A stretch of DNA of 64,000 bases, from assembly GCA_902362775.1 (NCBI GenBank), contig CABIXV010000005.1, forward strand, positions 96,079 to 160,078. The letters are read 5' to 3'. The notes below the pieces were generated by a model. It worked only from the letters and a program-made list of their open reading frames with translations. It was not told the DNA's origin and made no database searches. The stretch is from Clostridiales bacterium (lineage in GTDB: Bacteria; Bacillota; Clostridia; Oscillospirales; Oscillospiraceae). Shown piece by piece: positions 44,714-55,047 of this stretch; positions within the stretch are counted from its first letter, which is position 1, and every line of letters begins with the position of its first letter. A program made the translations under genes and the position numbers.

Positions 44714-44729
44714 GGATGGTCCTCCAAAA

Positions 44730-46607
44730 TCAGATGCTGTTATTTTGCTTCAAATATACCATCAGCACCGCCACGTCCGCCGGGGATACCCCGGACACCC
44801 GGCTGGCTTGGCCCAGGTTTTGGGGGCGGATATCATTCAGCTTCTGCCGGGCCTCCAGCCGCAGTCCCTGGATGGACTGGTAGTCCAGGTCCGCAGGCAG
44901 AGGCCGGGCCTCCAGCCGCTTGACCTCCTCCACCTGGCGCAGCTGCCGCTGGATATAGCCTTCATATTTAATGGTGATCTCTGCCTCGCTGGCCACGGCG
45001 GGGGCCAGGTCCGGGCGGTCCGGGTCAAGGGGGGCCAGATCAGCGTAGGTCAGCCTGGGCCGGCGCAGCAGGTCGGCCAGCTTGGCCCCATTCCTCACCT
45101 GGGGCTCGCCCCGCTCCTCCAGCAGCCGGTCCAGCTCAGGGGAGGGCGGGGTGCCCGTGTGTTCCAGACGGCGGACCTCCAGCTCCACCGCCCGGCCCTT
45201 TTCCAGCACTCGCCCATATTGCGTCTCAGAGAGCAGCCCCAATTCCCGCCCGATGGAGGCCAGCCGCCGGTCGGCGTTGTCCTGGCGGTGGAGAAGGCGG
45301 TATTCTGTGCGGGAGGTCATCATGCGGTACGGCTCGTTGGTCCCCTTTGTCACCAGGTCGTCGATGAGGACACCGATATATCCCTGGTCCCGCCGGAGGA
45401 CCAGGGGGGGCCTTCCCAGTATCTTCAGGGCGGCATTGACACCGGCCACAAAGCCCTGGACCGCCGCCTCCTCATAGCCGGAGGAGCCGTTAAACTGTCC
45501 CGCTCCATATAGGCCGGACACCGTCTTTGTTTCCAAGGTAGGGAGCAGGCCGGTGGGGTCCATGCAGTCGTACTCGATGGCATAGGCGGGGCGTGTCATC
45601 TCGGCATGTTCCAGGCCGGGAATCGTGTGGAGCATCTGAATCTGGACCTCCTCCGGCAGGGAGGAGGAGAGGCCCTGAATATACAGCTCCTCGGTATCCA
45701 GCCCCATGGGTTCAATGAACAGTTGGTGGCGCTCCTTGTCTGGGAACCGCTCCACCTTGGTTTCAATAGAAGGGCAGTAGCGGGGACCGATGCCCTCAAT
45801 GGTGCCGTCATAGAGAGGGGAGCGGTCCAGATTGGCCCGGATCACCGAATGAGTTCTCTCATTGGTGTAGGTGAGATAGCATACAGCCCGGTTTTCCAGA
45901 TGGTGGTCCGTCCAGAAGGAAAAGGGCTGGGCGTCCCGGTCCCCCTCCTGAAGCTCCATTTTCGAAAAATCCACCGAACGGCGGTTGACCCGTGGGGGCG
46001 TACCCGTCTTGAATCGACGGATCGATAGGCCCAACTCTACTAGGCAGGCAGTCAGCGGCAGGGCGGCCGCCAGTCCGTCGGGCCCGGAGTCCCGGACCAC
46101 CTCTCCCACAATGGTCCGCCCCCCCAGATAGGTGCCGGTGGCGACGACCGCGGCTCTGACCTGGTACACCGCCCCGGTGTGGGTCACCACCCCGGATACG
46201 GCTCCCCCCTCCGTCAGCACCTGAACCACCTCTGCCTGTTTGACCCACAGGTTCTCCTGGCGCTCTAAGGTGTGCTTCATCACCTTTTGGTACTCCCGGC
46301 GGTCCGCCTGGGCCCGTAAGGACCAGACAGCGGGGCCCTTGCTCCGGTTGAGCAGTCGGTACTGGATGCAGGCCTGGTCGGCGGCCCGTGCCATCTCTCC
46401 CCCCAGGGCGTCCAGCTCCCGGACCAGGTGGCCCTTGCCTGTCCCCCCGATGGCGGGATTGCAGGGCATATTACCCACCGCGTCCAGGTTGATGGTAAAG
46501 CACAGCGTCCGCAGGCCCATCCGGGCGGCGGCCAGGGCAGCCTCAATCCCGGCGTGGCCCGCCCCAATGATAGCGATATCATATTGTCCGGCGTTATAAG
46601 TCTTCAT
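44730..46607 (-). CDS. mnmG: tRNA uridine-5-carboxymethylaminomethyl(34) synthesis enzyme MnmG
   Basis: 625 residues, normal. With MnmE it installs the cmnm5 group at U34 of several tRNAs. FAD-binding GAGHAG at residues 15-20, [38 protein letters not shown] and [24 protein letters not shown] are hallmarks. The C-terminal helical domain ends in [23 protein letters not shown]. mnmE is not in the window. Confidence 0.97.
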   Translation of the reverse strand: MKTYNAGQYDIAIIGAGHAGIEAALAAARMGLRTLCFTINLDAVGNMPCNPAIGGTGKGHLVRELDALGGEMARAADQACIQYRLLNRSKGPAVWSLRAQADRREYQKVMKHTLERQENLWVKQAEVVQVLTEGGAVSGVVTHTGAVYQVRAAVVATGTYLGGRTIVGEVVRDSGPDGLAAALPLTACLVELGLSIRRFKTGTPPRVNRRSVDFSKMELQEGDRDAQPFSFWTDHHLENRAVCYLTYTNERTHSVIRANLDRSPLYDGTIEGIGPRYCPSIETKVERFPDKERHQLFIEPMGLDTEELYIQGLSSSLPEEVQIQMLHTIPGLEHAEMTRPAYAIEYDCMDPTGLLPTLETKTVSGLYGAGQFNGSSGYEEAAVQGFVAGVNAALKILGRPPLVLRRDQGYIGVLIDDLVTKGTNEPYRMMTSRTEYRLLHRQDNADRRLASIGRELGLLSETQYGRVLEKGRAVELEVRRLEHTGTPPSPELDRLLEERGEPQVRNGAKLADLLRRPRLTYADLAPLDPDRPDLAPAVASEAEITIKYEGYIQRQLRQVEEVKRLEARPLPADLDYQSIQGLRLEARQKLNDIRPQNLGQASRVSGVSPADVAVLMVYLKQNNSI

Positions 46608-46792
46608 AGGTCTCTATCCTTTGGTATGATCGCGCGCCTGTCTGGCACCCTGTCCAGGCAGGCGTCTAATTCGGGGGGTATTGTATCACGATTTCCCCCC
46701 TGCCGCAAGAGGTGGTCCACAACGTCCCTTTTACATTTGGACTGATGGGTCCTAACTCTGTCGCTTTAGCTAAAACGGCCTATTTTCAAGCA

Positions 46793-46821
46793 TTGAAAGA
46801 ATCACGAGAATGGTATATTAT
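46793..46821 (+). promoter_or_regulatory. Promoter of the lipoprotein gene
   Basis: TTGAAA (46793-46798), 17 nt, TATTAT (46816-46821), in an AT-rich stretch. Leader of about 70 nt to the ATG at 46899. The rest of the 290-nt spacer back to mnmG has no other feature. Confidence 0.6.
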
Positions 46822-46898
46822 ATAAAAACCGAGATGTTTTTCAGATTTTTTATTGATATTGTCTATGCAAATAGAACTATAACAAGGAGGTAATCTGT

Positions 46899-47351
46899 AT
46901 GAGAAAATACATAGCGTTAGTTTTAGCGTTGATTTTAATGCTTGGGCTGGTCGGCTGCAAGGAAAAAACGGTCAATATCGACTTTCCATTTGAGGTCGGA
47001 GATGTTGAAACCATTGAACTGTATCGCTATGCGGGGGCGCCTGTTTCAGCAGAAAAGAAAGTTATTGACGCAGAAGAAACCATAAAAGACTTGTATGATA
47101 GGTTCGAGGGTTTAACCTTAAAACTCAAAGAGACAGAAGAAACCACAGGCGGGAAGATAACCAGTTTTAGATTTAATCTATCCGACGGAACAACCTATGA
47201 ATTGATCTATGTCTGCTATGGAGTAAAGAGTGGCACTCTAAAATCCTCAACAGGTAATTTTGAATACTTTACAAGTGCAGACATTGGATCTTATTGGAAC
47301 GATATCGACCTTGAAGCAGTTTCCGTTGAAGAAAGCGAGTTGCCGAAGTAA
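46899..47351 (+). CDS. Putative lipoprotein
   Basis: 150 residues. Lipoprotein signal MRKYIALVLALILMLGLVGC, with lipobox LVGC and the lipidated cysteine at residue 20. The mature part (VGDVETIELYRYAGAPVSAEKKVIDAEETIKDLYDRFEGL..) is a small beta-rich domain of unknown function. SD aaggagg. Base composition is much lower in GC than the flanking genes, and codons end in A/T, suggesting transfer. Confidence 0.82.
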   Translation: MRKYIALVLALILMLGLVGCKEKTVNIDFPFEVGDVETIELYRYAGAPVSAEKKVIDAEETIKDLYDRFEGLTLKLKETEETTGGKITSFRFNLSDGTTYELIYVCYGVKSGTLKSSTGNFEYFTSADIGSYWNDIDLEAVSVEESELPK

Positions 47352-47471
47352 GCCGGACCCATTTTAATTTGTGAACTGGGCTTATCTGAAAGGGCGCATG
47401 CTAAATTTTCATCAGTATGTTGGTATGTGTCCTTTAAGGCTCTCGGCATACAGGTCGAACACAGACCAGGG

Positions 47472-47504
47472 AAAAGCTCCGCCTGTTCAATGGCAGAGCT
47501 TTTT
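47472..47504 (+). terminator. Terminator of the lipoprotein gene
   Basis: AAAGCTC-c-GCC / GGC-a-GAGCTTT stem with an 8-nt loop and five Us. Confidence 0.7.
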
Positions 47505-47627
47505 CTGTGCATCTGACGAATGAATTGTTAGGTAAGCCTAAATCAGTCCAAAAGGTAAAAGGGAGCCCGCAACGTGGAAAAAACTGAGACAAAACAGGCA
47601 AAAAGAGGTGCTGAACGGGATTTTGTC

Positions 47628-47657
47628 TTGATGGTCCCTCCGCCACTGTGATATAAT
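47628..47657 (+). promoter_or_regulatory. Promoter of the recJ-rel run
   Basis: TTGATG (47628-47633), 18 nt, perfect TATAAT (47652-47657), about 65 nt before the recJ start. Confidence 0.65.
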
Positions 47658-47723
47658 AGATAAGTTAATACTCCCCATATCCGCCCTTTGGCGGTATCCT
47701 GCATGGTCTGGAGGTGGATGCCA

Positions 47724-49787
47724 ATGAAATACAGACAGTGGTCAGTGGCGTCCCCCGACGCGGCCCTTCGCTCCGCCCTGGAAGGGGCGGGACTGCCCCC
47801 CTTGCTGGCCTCCATCCTGGCTGCCCGGGGCATTCATAGCGGGGACCAGGCCCAGCAACTGCTGTCCCCCGGAGGGGAGTCCCTTCTGTCTCCTCTGTTG
47901 ATGCTGGGCATGGATCAGGCGGCGGCCAGGGTCCGGCTGGCCCTGGAGCGGGGAGAGCAGATAGCGGTCTATGGGGACTATGATGTGGACGGCATCACCG
48001 CCACCTGTCTGCTCACCGAATTTCTGTCCGGCGAGGGGGGCGCTGTGCTGCCCTATATCCCCGGCCGGCTGGAGGAGGGCTATGGCCTGAACCGGGAGGC
48101 CATCGCCTCCCTGGCCCGACAGGGCGTCACGCTGATCGTCACTGTGGACTGCGGCATCACCGCCGTGGATGAGGTGGCCTTCGCCAGTCAGTTGGGCGTG
48201 GACGTGGTGATCACCGACCACCACACCTGCAAGGGTATTCTGCCTGATGCCGTGGCGGTGATAGACCCCCACCAGCCCGGCTGTCCCTATCCCTTCAAGG
48301 GGCTGGCCGGCGTGGGAGTGGCCCTCAAGCTGGCCATGGCCGTGGCCGGTTCAGAGAGAGCCTGCAAGGTGTGGGAGTCCTCCTGCGACCTGGCCGCCAT
48401 CGGCACCGTGGCCGACGTGATGCCTATGACCGGGGAAAACCGGCGCATCGTCAGCGCCGGCCTGGCCCGGTTGAACCCCTCCCGGCGGCTGGGGCTGGCC
48501 CGGCTCATCTCTCTGTCCGGACAGGGGGACCGCCCCATCAGCTCTGTGTCGGTGGGCTATACCCTGGCCCCCCGGATCAATGCCTCCGGCCGGATGGGGC
48601 GGGCAGAGGCCGCCCTGGAGCTACTCATGACCGGGGACCCGGAGCGGGCGGAGGAGCTGGCTCAGGAGCTGTGCGCCCTGAACCGGGAGCGCCAGACCGT
48701 AGAGGGCGAGATCTTCCAGCAGTGCGTCCAGCGGCTGGGGGAGGCTCCCCAGGCCGAGGCCCTCGTGCTGGCTGGCCGGGCCTGGCACCAAGGGGTAGTG
48801 GGCATCGTGGCCTCCCGCCTAGCAGAAAAATATGCTAGGCCCTGCTTTATGATCTGCCTGGACCAGGGGATGGGCAAGGGTTCCTGCCGCTCCTGGGGCG
48901 GAATCAATCTGTTTGAACTCCTGGAGGAGTGCGCCCCTCTGCTGGAGAGCTTTGGGGGCCACGCCCTGGCCGCCGGCTTTACCGTCCGGGAGGAGCGCAT
49001 CCCCGCCCTGGCGCAGGCTCTAGCACAGGCGGTGGCGGAGCGAGCCCAGGGGACCGAGCTACCCTCTGTTCTGGAGGCGGATGGGGTAGTGCCACCGGAG
49101 CTGCTCACCGTGGAGGAGGTATCCGCCCTGGACCGGCTGGAGCCCTGTGGGGTTGGAAACCCGCGGCCCGTGCTGGTCCTCAGTGGAGTGCAGATCCATT
49201 CTATGGCTCAAGTGGGCCGGGGCCGGCACCTGAAGCTGAAACTGGAGTCCCGTGGCATTCTATTGGACGCCATCTGGTTTTCCGCCGACGGCGGGGAGCT
49301 GGGCCTGTCCCCCGGCTGCCGGGTGGACGCGGCCTTTTATCCCCAGATCAACGAGTTTCGCGGCTGTCGCTCCGTGCAGCTCCAGATCATCGACCTGCGC
49401 CCCGCCCCCTCCAGGGCACAGCTGGAGCAGGCCATCTATGACAAGTATCGCCGGGACGAGGCCCTGACTCCCCAGGAGGCCCGGTTCTTATTGCCCAGCC
49501 GGGAGGAATTTGTCTGCCTGTGGAAATGGCTGGACCGGCATTGCTCCCCCGGTGGTCCACTGGAGGACACCCTGCCCCGGATCTCCCGGGCGGTGGCCCG
49601 CTCCGGAAGGCAGGTCGAGGTGCCTGCCCGGACCCTCCTGTGTCTGGAGGTGTTGGAGGAGCGGGGCCTGATCCAGCTGGGCCGCAGCGCCGGCCGCCTT
49701 CAGATCACCCTGAACCGGCTGGAGGGCAAGGTGGATCTGGACGCCTCTCTGCTGCTGCGGCGGCTGCGGGATGTCCTGCGTGAATAA
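47724..49787 (+). CDS. recJ: Single-stranded-DNA-specific exonuclease RecJ
   Basis: 687 residues from ATG 47724 (ggaggt 8 nt upstream). A 5'-3' ssDNA exonuclease of DHH type for recombination and repair. Motif DYDVDG at 85-90, VDCGITAVDE, DHH at 165-167, then the DHHA1 part with SWGGINLFELLEECAPLLESFGGHALAAGF. The C-terminal ~100 residues form an extra helical domain common in Firmicutes RecJ. Confidence 0.95.
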   Translation: MKYRQWSVASPDAALRSALEGAGLPPLLASILAARGIHSGDQAQQLLSPGGESLLSPLLMLGMDQAAARVRLALERGEQIAVYGDYDVDGITATCLLTEFLSGEGGAVLPYIPGRLEEGYGLNREAIASLARQGVTLIVTVDCGITAVDEVAFASQLGVDVVITDHHTCKGILPDAVAVIDPHQPGCPYPFKGLAGVGVALKLAMAVAGSERACKVWESSCDLAAIGTVADVMPMTGENRRIVSAGLARLNPSRRLGLARLISLSGQGDRPISSVSVGYTLAPRINASGRMGRAEAALELLMTGDPERAEELAQELCALNRERQTVEGEIFQQCVQRLGEAPQAEALVLAGRAWHQGVVGIVASRLAEKYARPCFMICLDQGMGKGSCRSWGGINLFELLEECAPLLESFGGHALAAGFTVREERIPALAQALAQAVAERAQGTELPSVLEADGVVPPELLTVEEVSALDRLEPCGVGNPRPVLVLSGVQIHSMAQVGRGRHLKLKLESRGILLDAIWFSADGGELGLSPGCRVDAAFYPQINEFRGCRSVQLQIIDLRPAPSRAQLEQAIYDKYRRDEALTPQEARFLLPSREEFVCLWKWLDRHCSPGGPLEDTLPRISRAVARSGRQVEVPARTLLCLEVLEERGLIQLGRSAGRLQITLNRLEGKVDLDASLLLRRLRDVLRE

Positions 49788-49828
49788 GGCGAGCTCCTCA
49801 AACTTTTACTCTACTTCGAGGTGATCTT

Positions 49829-52063
49829 ATGGACCCTATTCTGGTCCGTTATCAGGCCCTTGAGGACAAGGTGGCCTCCTATACCCCAAATCTGGATACC
49901 AAGCGGCTGTTCGACGCCTTCACCTATGCCGACGCTGCCCATAAGGGCCAACTGCGCAAGAGCGGAGAGCCCTATATCATCCATCCCCTGGCTGTGGCGG
50001 AGATCGTTGCCGACCTGGGGCTGGACGTGGACTCCGTCATCGCCGCTATGCTCCACGACTGCATCGAAGACACCGCCTCCACTCATGAGGAGATCGCCAA
50101 AAAATTCGGCGCCTCTGTGGCCGAGCTAGTGGAGGGCGTCACCAAGCTGACCAAGATGCAGTTCGTCACCAAGGAAGAGGAGCAGATGGAAAATCTGCGC
50201 AAGATGCTCATGGCCATGAGCCGTGATATCCGAGTCATCCTCATCAAGGTGTGTGACCGGCTGCACAATATGCGCACCATGGAGTACCAGTCCCCCAAAA
50301 AGCAGCGGGAAAAATCCTTGGAAACCATGGAGATCTATGCTCCCATCGCCCACCGCTTAGGTATGCAGAAGCTGAAGTGGGAGCTGGAGGACCTTTCTCT
50401 GCGCTATCTGGACCCCATTGGCTATAAGGAGATCGAGGACGAGCTGGCCCGCCGCTCCTCCGCCCACGAGGAGTTTATGACCTCCATCCAGCATAAGATC
50501 CAGCAGCGGCTGGCCCAGGACGGCATCCACTGCACCGTCTACGGCCGGGTAAAGCACATCTACTCCATTTACCGCAAGATGTTCGCCCAGAATAAGACCT
50601 TGGACGAGATCTTCGACCTGTACGCCTTCCGGGTCATCGTGGACGACATTCCGGAGTGCTACAACGTGCTTGGCTGCATCCACGATATGTTCAAGCCGGT
50701 GCTGGGGCGGTTCAAGGACTATATCGGCACCCCCAAGCCCAATATGTACCAGTCCCTCCACACCACCGTCATCGGCCGGGAGGGCATCCCCTTTGAGGTA
50801 CAGATCCGCACCTGGGAGATGCACCAGACCGCCGAGTACGGCATCGCCGCCCACTGGAAGTACAAACAGGGGATGGCCAACCAAAAGCTGGGGACAGAGA
50901 AGGACTTTGAGTGGGTGCGCAAGCTGCTGGAGAGCCAGCAGGATACCGACGCTGAGGAGTTCGTCCGCACCCTGAAGGTGGATATGTTCGCCGACGAGGT
51001 GTTCGTTTTTACCCCCAACGGCGATGTCATCAACCTGCCCAACGGGGCCACCCCCATTGACTTCGCCTATAACATCCACTCCGCTGTGGGCAACCACATG
51101 GTGGGCGCCCGGGTCAACGGCCGGATGGTCACCTATGAAACGCCTCTGAAAAACGGCGACATCGTGGAGATCATGACCTCCAAATCCGCCAAAGGCCCCA
51201 GCCGGGACTGGTTGAAGATCTGCAAATCCAACGAGGCCCGGAACAAGATCCGCCAGTGGTTCAAAAAGGAGCGGCGGGAAGAAAATATCGCCACTGGCCG
51301 CGCTGCCTTCGAGGCAGAGCTAAAGCATGTAAAGATCCCCCTGTCCGCCATCACTGGGGAGGAGGTGCTGCCTCACATCCTCCACAAAGTGCGCTTTGGC
51401 ACTCTGGACGAGCTGTACGCCTCCATCGGCTATGGCGGCACCACTGCGGTCAAGGCGGTGGCGCGGGTGAAGGACGAGCTGCTTCGTCTGGGCCGGCTCC
51501 AGGCGGAGAAGGCGGCGGCCTCCTCCAAGAGTCTGGAGGAGAGCGTGATCGTCCCCGGAACCGGCGCAGCCCCCGCCGCAGGCCAGGTCAAGCCCAAGCA
51601 CTCTGACTCCGGTATTGTGGTGGAGGGGCTGGGCAACTGTCTGGTCAAATTTGCCAAGTGCTGCACCCCCGTGCCAGGCGACCCGGTCATCGGCTTTATC
51701 ACCCGCGGCTACGGCGTGTCCGTCCACCGGGCGGACTGTCCCAACGCCTCCCCCGACAAGCGCCGGCCAGAGGAAGCGGACCGCTGGGTCAAGGTGTCCT
51801 GGGTGGAGAGCGACCTTCCCAATTATAAAACAGCGTTGGAATTGGCCTCTAAGGACCGGGACGGCCTGACACTGGATGTGGCCATGGCCCTGTCCGCCGC
51901 CAAGGTGAAGGTGACCGCTCTGTCCGCCCGCTCCCAGCCGGACGGACACGCCACAGTCAACATCGTGGTGGAGGTCAAGGACAAGGCGGAACTGAGCGCC
52001 GTCATCAACAAGCTGAACAACATCCAGGGGGTCTATTATGTGGCCCGGTCTTCCGGGAAATAA
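49829..52063 (+). CDS. rel: Bifunctional (p)ppGpp synthetase/hydrolase Rel
   Basis: 744 residues, normal. Controls the stringent response. Hydrolase HD motif HDCIEDT (from residue 76) and the histidine of AHKGQ; synthetase core YGRVKHIYSIYRKM and DLYAFRVIV; TGS domain DEVFVFTPNGDVINLPNGATPIDFAY; C-terminal ACT domain. The active HD residues indicate both activities. Follows recJ by 41 nt, probably co-transcribed. Confidence 0.97.
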   Translation: MDPILVRYQALEDKVASYTPNLDTKRLFDAFTYADAAHKGQLRKSGEPYIIHPLAVAEIVADLGLDVDSVIAAMLHDCIEDTASTHEEIAKKFGASVAELVEGVTKLTKMQFVTKEEEQMENLRKMLMAMSRDIRVILIKVCDRLHNMRTMEYQSPKKQREKSLETMEIYAPIAHRLGMQKLKWELEDLSLRYLDPIGYKEIEDELARRSSAHEEFMTSIQHKIQQRLAQDGIHCTVYGRVKHIYSIYRKMFAQNKTLDEIFDLYAFRVIVDDIPECYNVLGCIHDMFKPVLGRFKDYIGTPKPNMYQSLHTTVIGREGIPFEVQIRTWEMHQTAEYGIAAHWKYKQGMANQKLGTEKDFEWVRKLLESQQDTDAEEFVRTLKVDMFADEVFVFTPNGDVINLPNGATPIDFAYNIHSAVGNHMVGARVNGRMVTYETPLKNGDIVEIMTSKSAKGPSRDWLKICKSNEARNKIRQWFKKERREENIATGRAAFEAELKHVKIPLSAITGEEVLPHILHKVRFGTLDELYASIGYGGTTAVKAVARVKDELLRLGRLQAEKAAASSKSLEESVIVPGTGAAPAAGQVKPKHSDSGIVVEGLGNCLVKFAKCCTPVPGDPVIGFITRGYGVSVHRADCPNASPDKRRPEEADRWVKVSWVESDLPNYKTALELASKDRDGLTLDVAMALSAAKVKVTALSARSQPDGHATVNIVVEVKDKAELSAVINKLNNIQGVYYVARSSGK

Positions 52064-52078
52064 CGGGAGGGGTATGCT

Positions 52079-52291
52079 ATGATTATCGAGCCTTTGGGGT
52101 ATGTTTTTGTCTATACCTGGTTCATCTGGGCGCCGGTATTCGTCTATAATTTGATTGCCGCTATCAAATATGCCTGCCAGCCCCCCTCAAAGGAGCAGGA
52201 AAAAAAGAGCAGTCAAGCCTCCGCCTGGGCTGCCGTCTCCTTTAGCGTTATCGTGGGCGGCTTTATCTGCATATTCCAGTGGGTATCATGA
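52079..52291 (+). CDS. Small two-helix membrane protein
   Basis: 70 residues: a helix from [21 protein letters not shown], a charged loop ([12 protein letters not shown]), and [21 protein letters not shown] gggagggg 5 nt before the ATG. No family recognised. Sits between rel and dtd in the same direction, 16 nt after rel. Confidence 0.7.
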   Translation: MIIEPLGYVFVYTWFIWAPVFVYNLIAAIKYACQPPSKEQEKKSSQASAWAAVSFSVIVGGFICIFQWVS

Positions 52292-52352
52292 TCCCCATTT
52301 CGAAAAAGCGGGCATGCTCCGCTATCTCACCACGAAAGGATGTATCCAAGCT

Positions 52353-52793
52353 ATGCGCGCAGTCGTCACAAGAGTTTCCTCCGCCTCTGTCACCATCGGC
52401 GGAGCGGTGGAGGGGACCATTGACCGGGGCTTCCTGATCCTGCTGGGGGTGGGCCCCAGCGACACCCCAGCGGTCTGTGATAAGCTGGCAGAAAAGATCT
52501 GCAACCTGCGGGTTTTCGAGGACGAAAACGGCAAAATGAATCTGAATCTGTCTCAGGTTGGCGGCTCTCTGCTGGTGGTGTCCCAATTTACTCTGTATGC
52601 CGACACCAAGAGCCGCCGCCCCGGCTTTACCGGGGCGGCCAAGCCTGACCTTGCCGTCCCACTGTACGAGCGGTTTATCGACCAGTGCCGGGCCAGGGGA
52701 TTTCAGGTGGCCCACGGCCGATTTGGAGCGGATATGCAGGTGGCCTCTGTTAACGACGGGCCGGTCACCATTTTATACGATACAGACCAGTAA
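52353..52793 (+). CDS. dtd: D-aminoacyl-tRNA deacylase
   Basis: 146 residues from ATG 52353. Hydrolyses D-amino acids mischarged on t[40 protein letters not shown] (SQxxL motif) and the C-terminal ASVNDGPVT (NxGPVT) are diagnostic. The common genome order rel-dtd-MBL hydrolase is kept. Confidence 0.96.
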   Translation: MRAVVTRVSSASVTIGGAVEGTIDRGFLILLGVGPSDTPAVCDKLAEKICNLRVFEDENGKMNLNLSQVGGSLLVVSQFTLYADTKSRRPGFTGAAKPDLAVPLYERFIDQCRARGFQVAHGRFGADMQVASVNDGPVTILYDTDQ

Positions 52794-52917
52794 GAGGAAA
52801 GCCAAAAGTATGAAGCGCGGAGATACCATATCCGGCCGCGCTGGGCGGGCTGTTCGCCTTCGGCCACCCCCACTGTCTACTTTTAACTCTCCACGTTCAA
52901 CCTAAAGGGGTGTTTTC

Positions 52918-53532
52918 ATGAAAGTCAAAGTCATGCAGGTCGGTCCCATCGGCACAAACTGTTATATTTTAGAGGACGAAGCCACCAACAAGGCCGCCGT
53001 TATCGACCCCGGCGACGAGGGGGACCGCATCCTGTCTGTTCTAAAAGAGGACGGGGTACAGGTGGAGTATATCCTCCTGACACACGGCCACTACGACCAC
53101 ACTACCGCTGTTCCCGACCTGATCCGGGCCCTGCCCCAGGCGGAGGTCTATATCCACCAGGCGGACGCCAACGGGGCTGGAAGCCAGCTCTTTCCCCTGG
53201 CCGGGCAGGTAGCGGACTTGAAATACTACAACGAGGGGGATACCCTCACTCTGGGCTCCCTCACCATCCAGGTCCTCCACACCCCAGGCCACTCCAAGGG
53301 CTCCGTCACCCTCCAGGTCGGGGATGTGCTGTTTACCGGGGACACCCTGTTCTGCGGCTCCTGCGGCCGCACCGACCTGCGGGGGGGCAGCTATGAGGAG
53401 ATCATGTCCTCTCTAAATCGCCTGGGCCAGTTGGAAGGGGACTTCCACGTCTGCCCCGGCCATGACCGGACCTCCACGCTGGAGCGGGAGCGGCAGTACA
53501 ACCCCTTCCTCCGGGAAGCCATGGGGCAATGA
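52918..53532 (+). CDS. GloB/YcbL-type MBL-fold hydrolase
   Basis: 204 residues. Zinc motif THGHYDHT at 55-62, HTPGHSKGSV, GDTLFCGSCGRTDLRGGSYEEI and CPGHDRTSTLERE complete the glyoxalase-II-like site. Probably a thioester hydrolase; the short length without the GloB C-terminal domain fits the YcbL group. Substrate unproven. SD aaagggg. A ~125-nt spacer without features precedes it. Confidence 0.9.
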   Translation: MKVKVMQVGPIGTNCYILEDEATNKAAVIDPGDEGDRILSVLKEDGVQVEYILLTHGHYDHTTAVPDLIRALPQAEVYIHQADANGAGSQLFPLAGQVADLKYYNEGDTLTLGSLTIQVLHTPGHSKGSVTLQVGDVLFTGDTLFCGSCGRTDLRGGSYEEIMSSLNRLGQLEGDFHVCPGHDRTSTLERERQYNPFLREAMGQ

Positions 53533-53544
53533 GGAGACTATCTT

Positions 53545-55002
53545 ATGAAATTGGTTCTGAACGGGCATGATGAGCGGTATGTTGTAGAGCAGGGAATGCT
53601 CAATCTCTTTCCCGGCGAGCGTCCCGTCTATGAGCCCATCGGCCCTGGGGATGACAGCTGGGCCGTTGTCACCCTCCGGGAAGATGACCGCTGCCATGTC
53701 ACCGTAGAGCTGTGCTTCCGCGGCAAGTCCCTGCCCTATTCCCTGGATGTTCCTCTGGTCGGCGGCGAGTTCCAGCGGGAGGGTATCCGCCGCCGGGCCA
53801 TCGGCAAGTGCTTTTTTCTGGCTGCCCGTGCGCTCACCGGCCATACGCCTCCCTGGGGGATGCTCACTGGTGTCCGTCCGGTGAAACTGCCCACCCGCGC
53901 CCTGCTGTCCGGGGCCACACCCCTTCAGGCCAAGCAGGAGCTAAGGGAGGAATACTATGTCTCTCCCGACCGGGCCGCGCTGGCGGTGGACTGCGCCCAG
54001 GCCAGCATCGCCGCCCAGCGGTCGCTGAAGGAAGGGGAGGTATCCCTGTACCTCGGCATCCCCTTTTGCCCCACCCGGTGCGCCTACTGCTCCTTTGTAT
54101 CCGCCGACGTGGGCCGGACATTAACATTGGTGGAGCCCTATGTGGACGCCCTGCTGAAAGAGATCGATGGGACGGCCCGTGTACTGGCGGAGAGTGGCAG
54201 GACCATCCGCTCCTTCTACATGGGGGGCGGCACCCCGACTACCCTAAGCGCCCGGCAGCTGGACCGGGTCCTGACCCGCTGTGAGCAGGTCCTCCCTCTG
54301 GAGGGATGCACCGAACTTACGGTGGAGGCGGGCCGGCCGGACACGATCAACCGGGAAAAGCTGGAGGTGCTCCGGGCCCACGGTGTCGGCCGCGTCTCCA
54401 TCAACCCCCAGACGCTAGAGGACCATGTGCTGGAGGCCATTGGCAGAAAGCACTCCTCGGGGGATATTCAGACTGCCTACGACCTGGCCCGCAAGGTGGG
54501 CTTCGACTGCATCAACATGGACCTGATCGCCGGCCTGCCCCTGGACTCCCTGGGCGGCTTTCGCCGCTCTCTGGATGGGGTGCTGGCCATGGGGCCGGAG
54601 AATATCACCGTCCACACCCTGGCCATGAAGAAGGGCTCCACTTTGATTCAGAGGAAAGGCGCCCTTCCCGGCGGGGAGGAAGTGACCCAAATGCTGGACT
54701 ACTCCCGCACGACCCTGTCCGGCGGCTATCTTCCCTACTACCTCTATCGGCAGAAGTACATGTCCGGCTCTCTGGAGAATGTGGGCTGGGCAAGGCCGGG
54801 CACGGAGAGCTTGTACAATATCGTCATGATGGAGGAGCTCCACACTGTCATCTCTCTGGGGGCGGGCGGCGTTACCAAGCTCATCGATCCCCAGAGCGGC
54901 CGGCTCCTCCGGCTGTCCAACCCGAAGTATCCCCAGGACTACCTGTCCGCCGGGGAAAAGTTGGCGGAGCAGCAGAGGGAGATGCTGGCGTTTTTCCGCT
55001 GA
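53545..55002 (+). CDS. hemZ: Coproporphyrinogen-III-oxidase-like radical SAM protein HemZ
   Basis: 485 residues. Radical SAM cluster motif CPTRCAYC with C175, C179, C182, then FYMGGGTPTTLSARQLDRVL and RVSINPQTLEDHVLEAIGRKH. The ~170-residue N-terminal extension is typical of HemZ of Firmicutes. HemZ and related HemW-type proteins are often misannotated; coproporphyrinogen dehydrogenase activity is not certain, as the organism shows no other haem genes here. SD gaggag; 12 nt after the MBL gene. Confidence 0.88.
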   Translation: MKLVLNGHDERYVVEQGMLNLFPGERPVYEPIGPGDDSWAVVTLREDDRCHVTVELCFRGKSLPYSLDVPLVGGEFQREGIRRRAIGKCFFLAARALTGHTPPWGMLTGVRPVKLPTRALLSGATPLQAKQELREEYYVSPDRAALAVDCAQASIAAQRSLKEGEVSLYLGIPFCPTRCAYCSFVSADVGRTLTLVEPYVDALLKEIDGTARVLAESGRTIRSFYMGGGTPTTLSARQLDRVLTRCEQVLPLEGCTELTVEAGRPDTINREKLEVLRAHGVGRVSINPQTLEDHVLEAIGRKHSSGDIQTAYDLARKVGFDCINMDLIAGLPLDSLGGFRRSLDGVLAMGPENITVHTLAMKKGSTLIQRKGALPGGEEVTQMLDYSRTTLSGGYLPYYLYRQKYMSGSLENVGWARPGTESLYNIVMMEELHTVISLGAGGVTKLIDPQSGRLLRLSNPKYPQDYLSAGEKLAEQQREMLAFFR

Positions 55003-55047
55003 CCATCTATACCGCTGGGCAGCCTGCCCAAGGGAAAGGAGTTCCAA

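Larger units (their letters stand above)
47352..47723. other. Spacer between the lipoprotein gene and recJ
   Basis: Contains the lipoprotein-gene terminator (47472-47504) and the recJ promoter (47628-47657). The AT-rich character ends near 47640. No ORF with protein-like composition. Confidence 0.55.
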
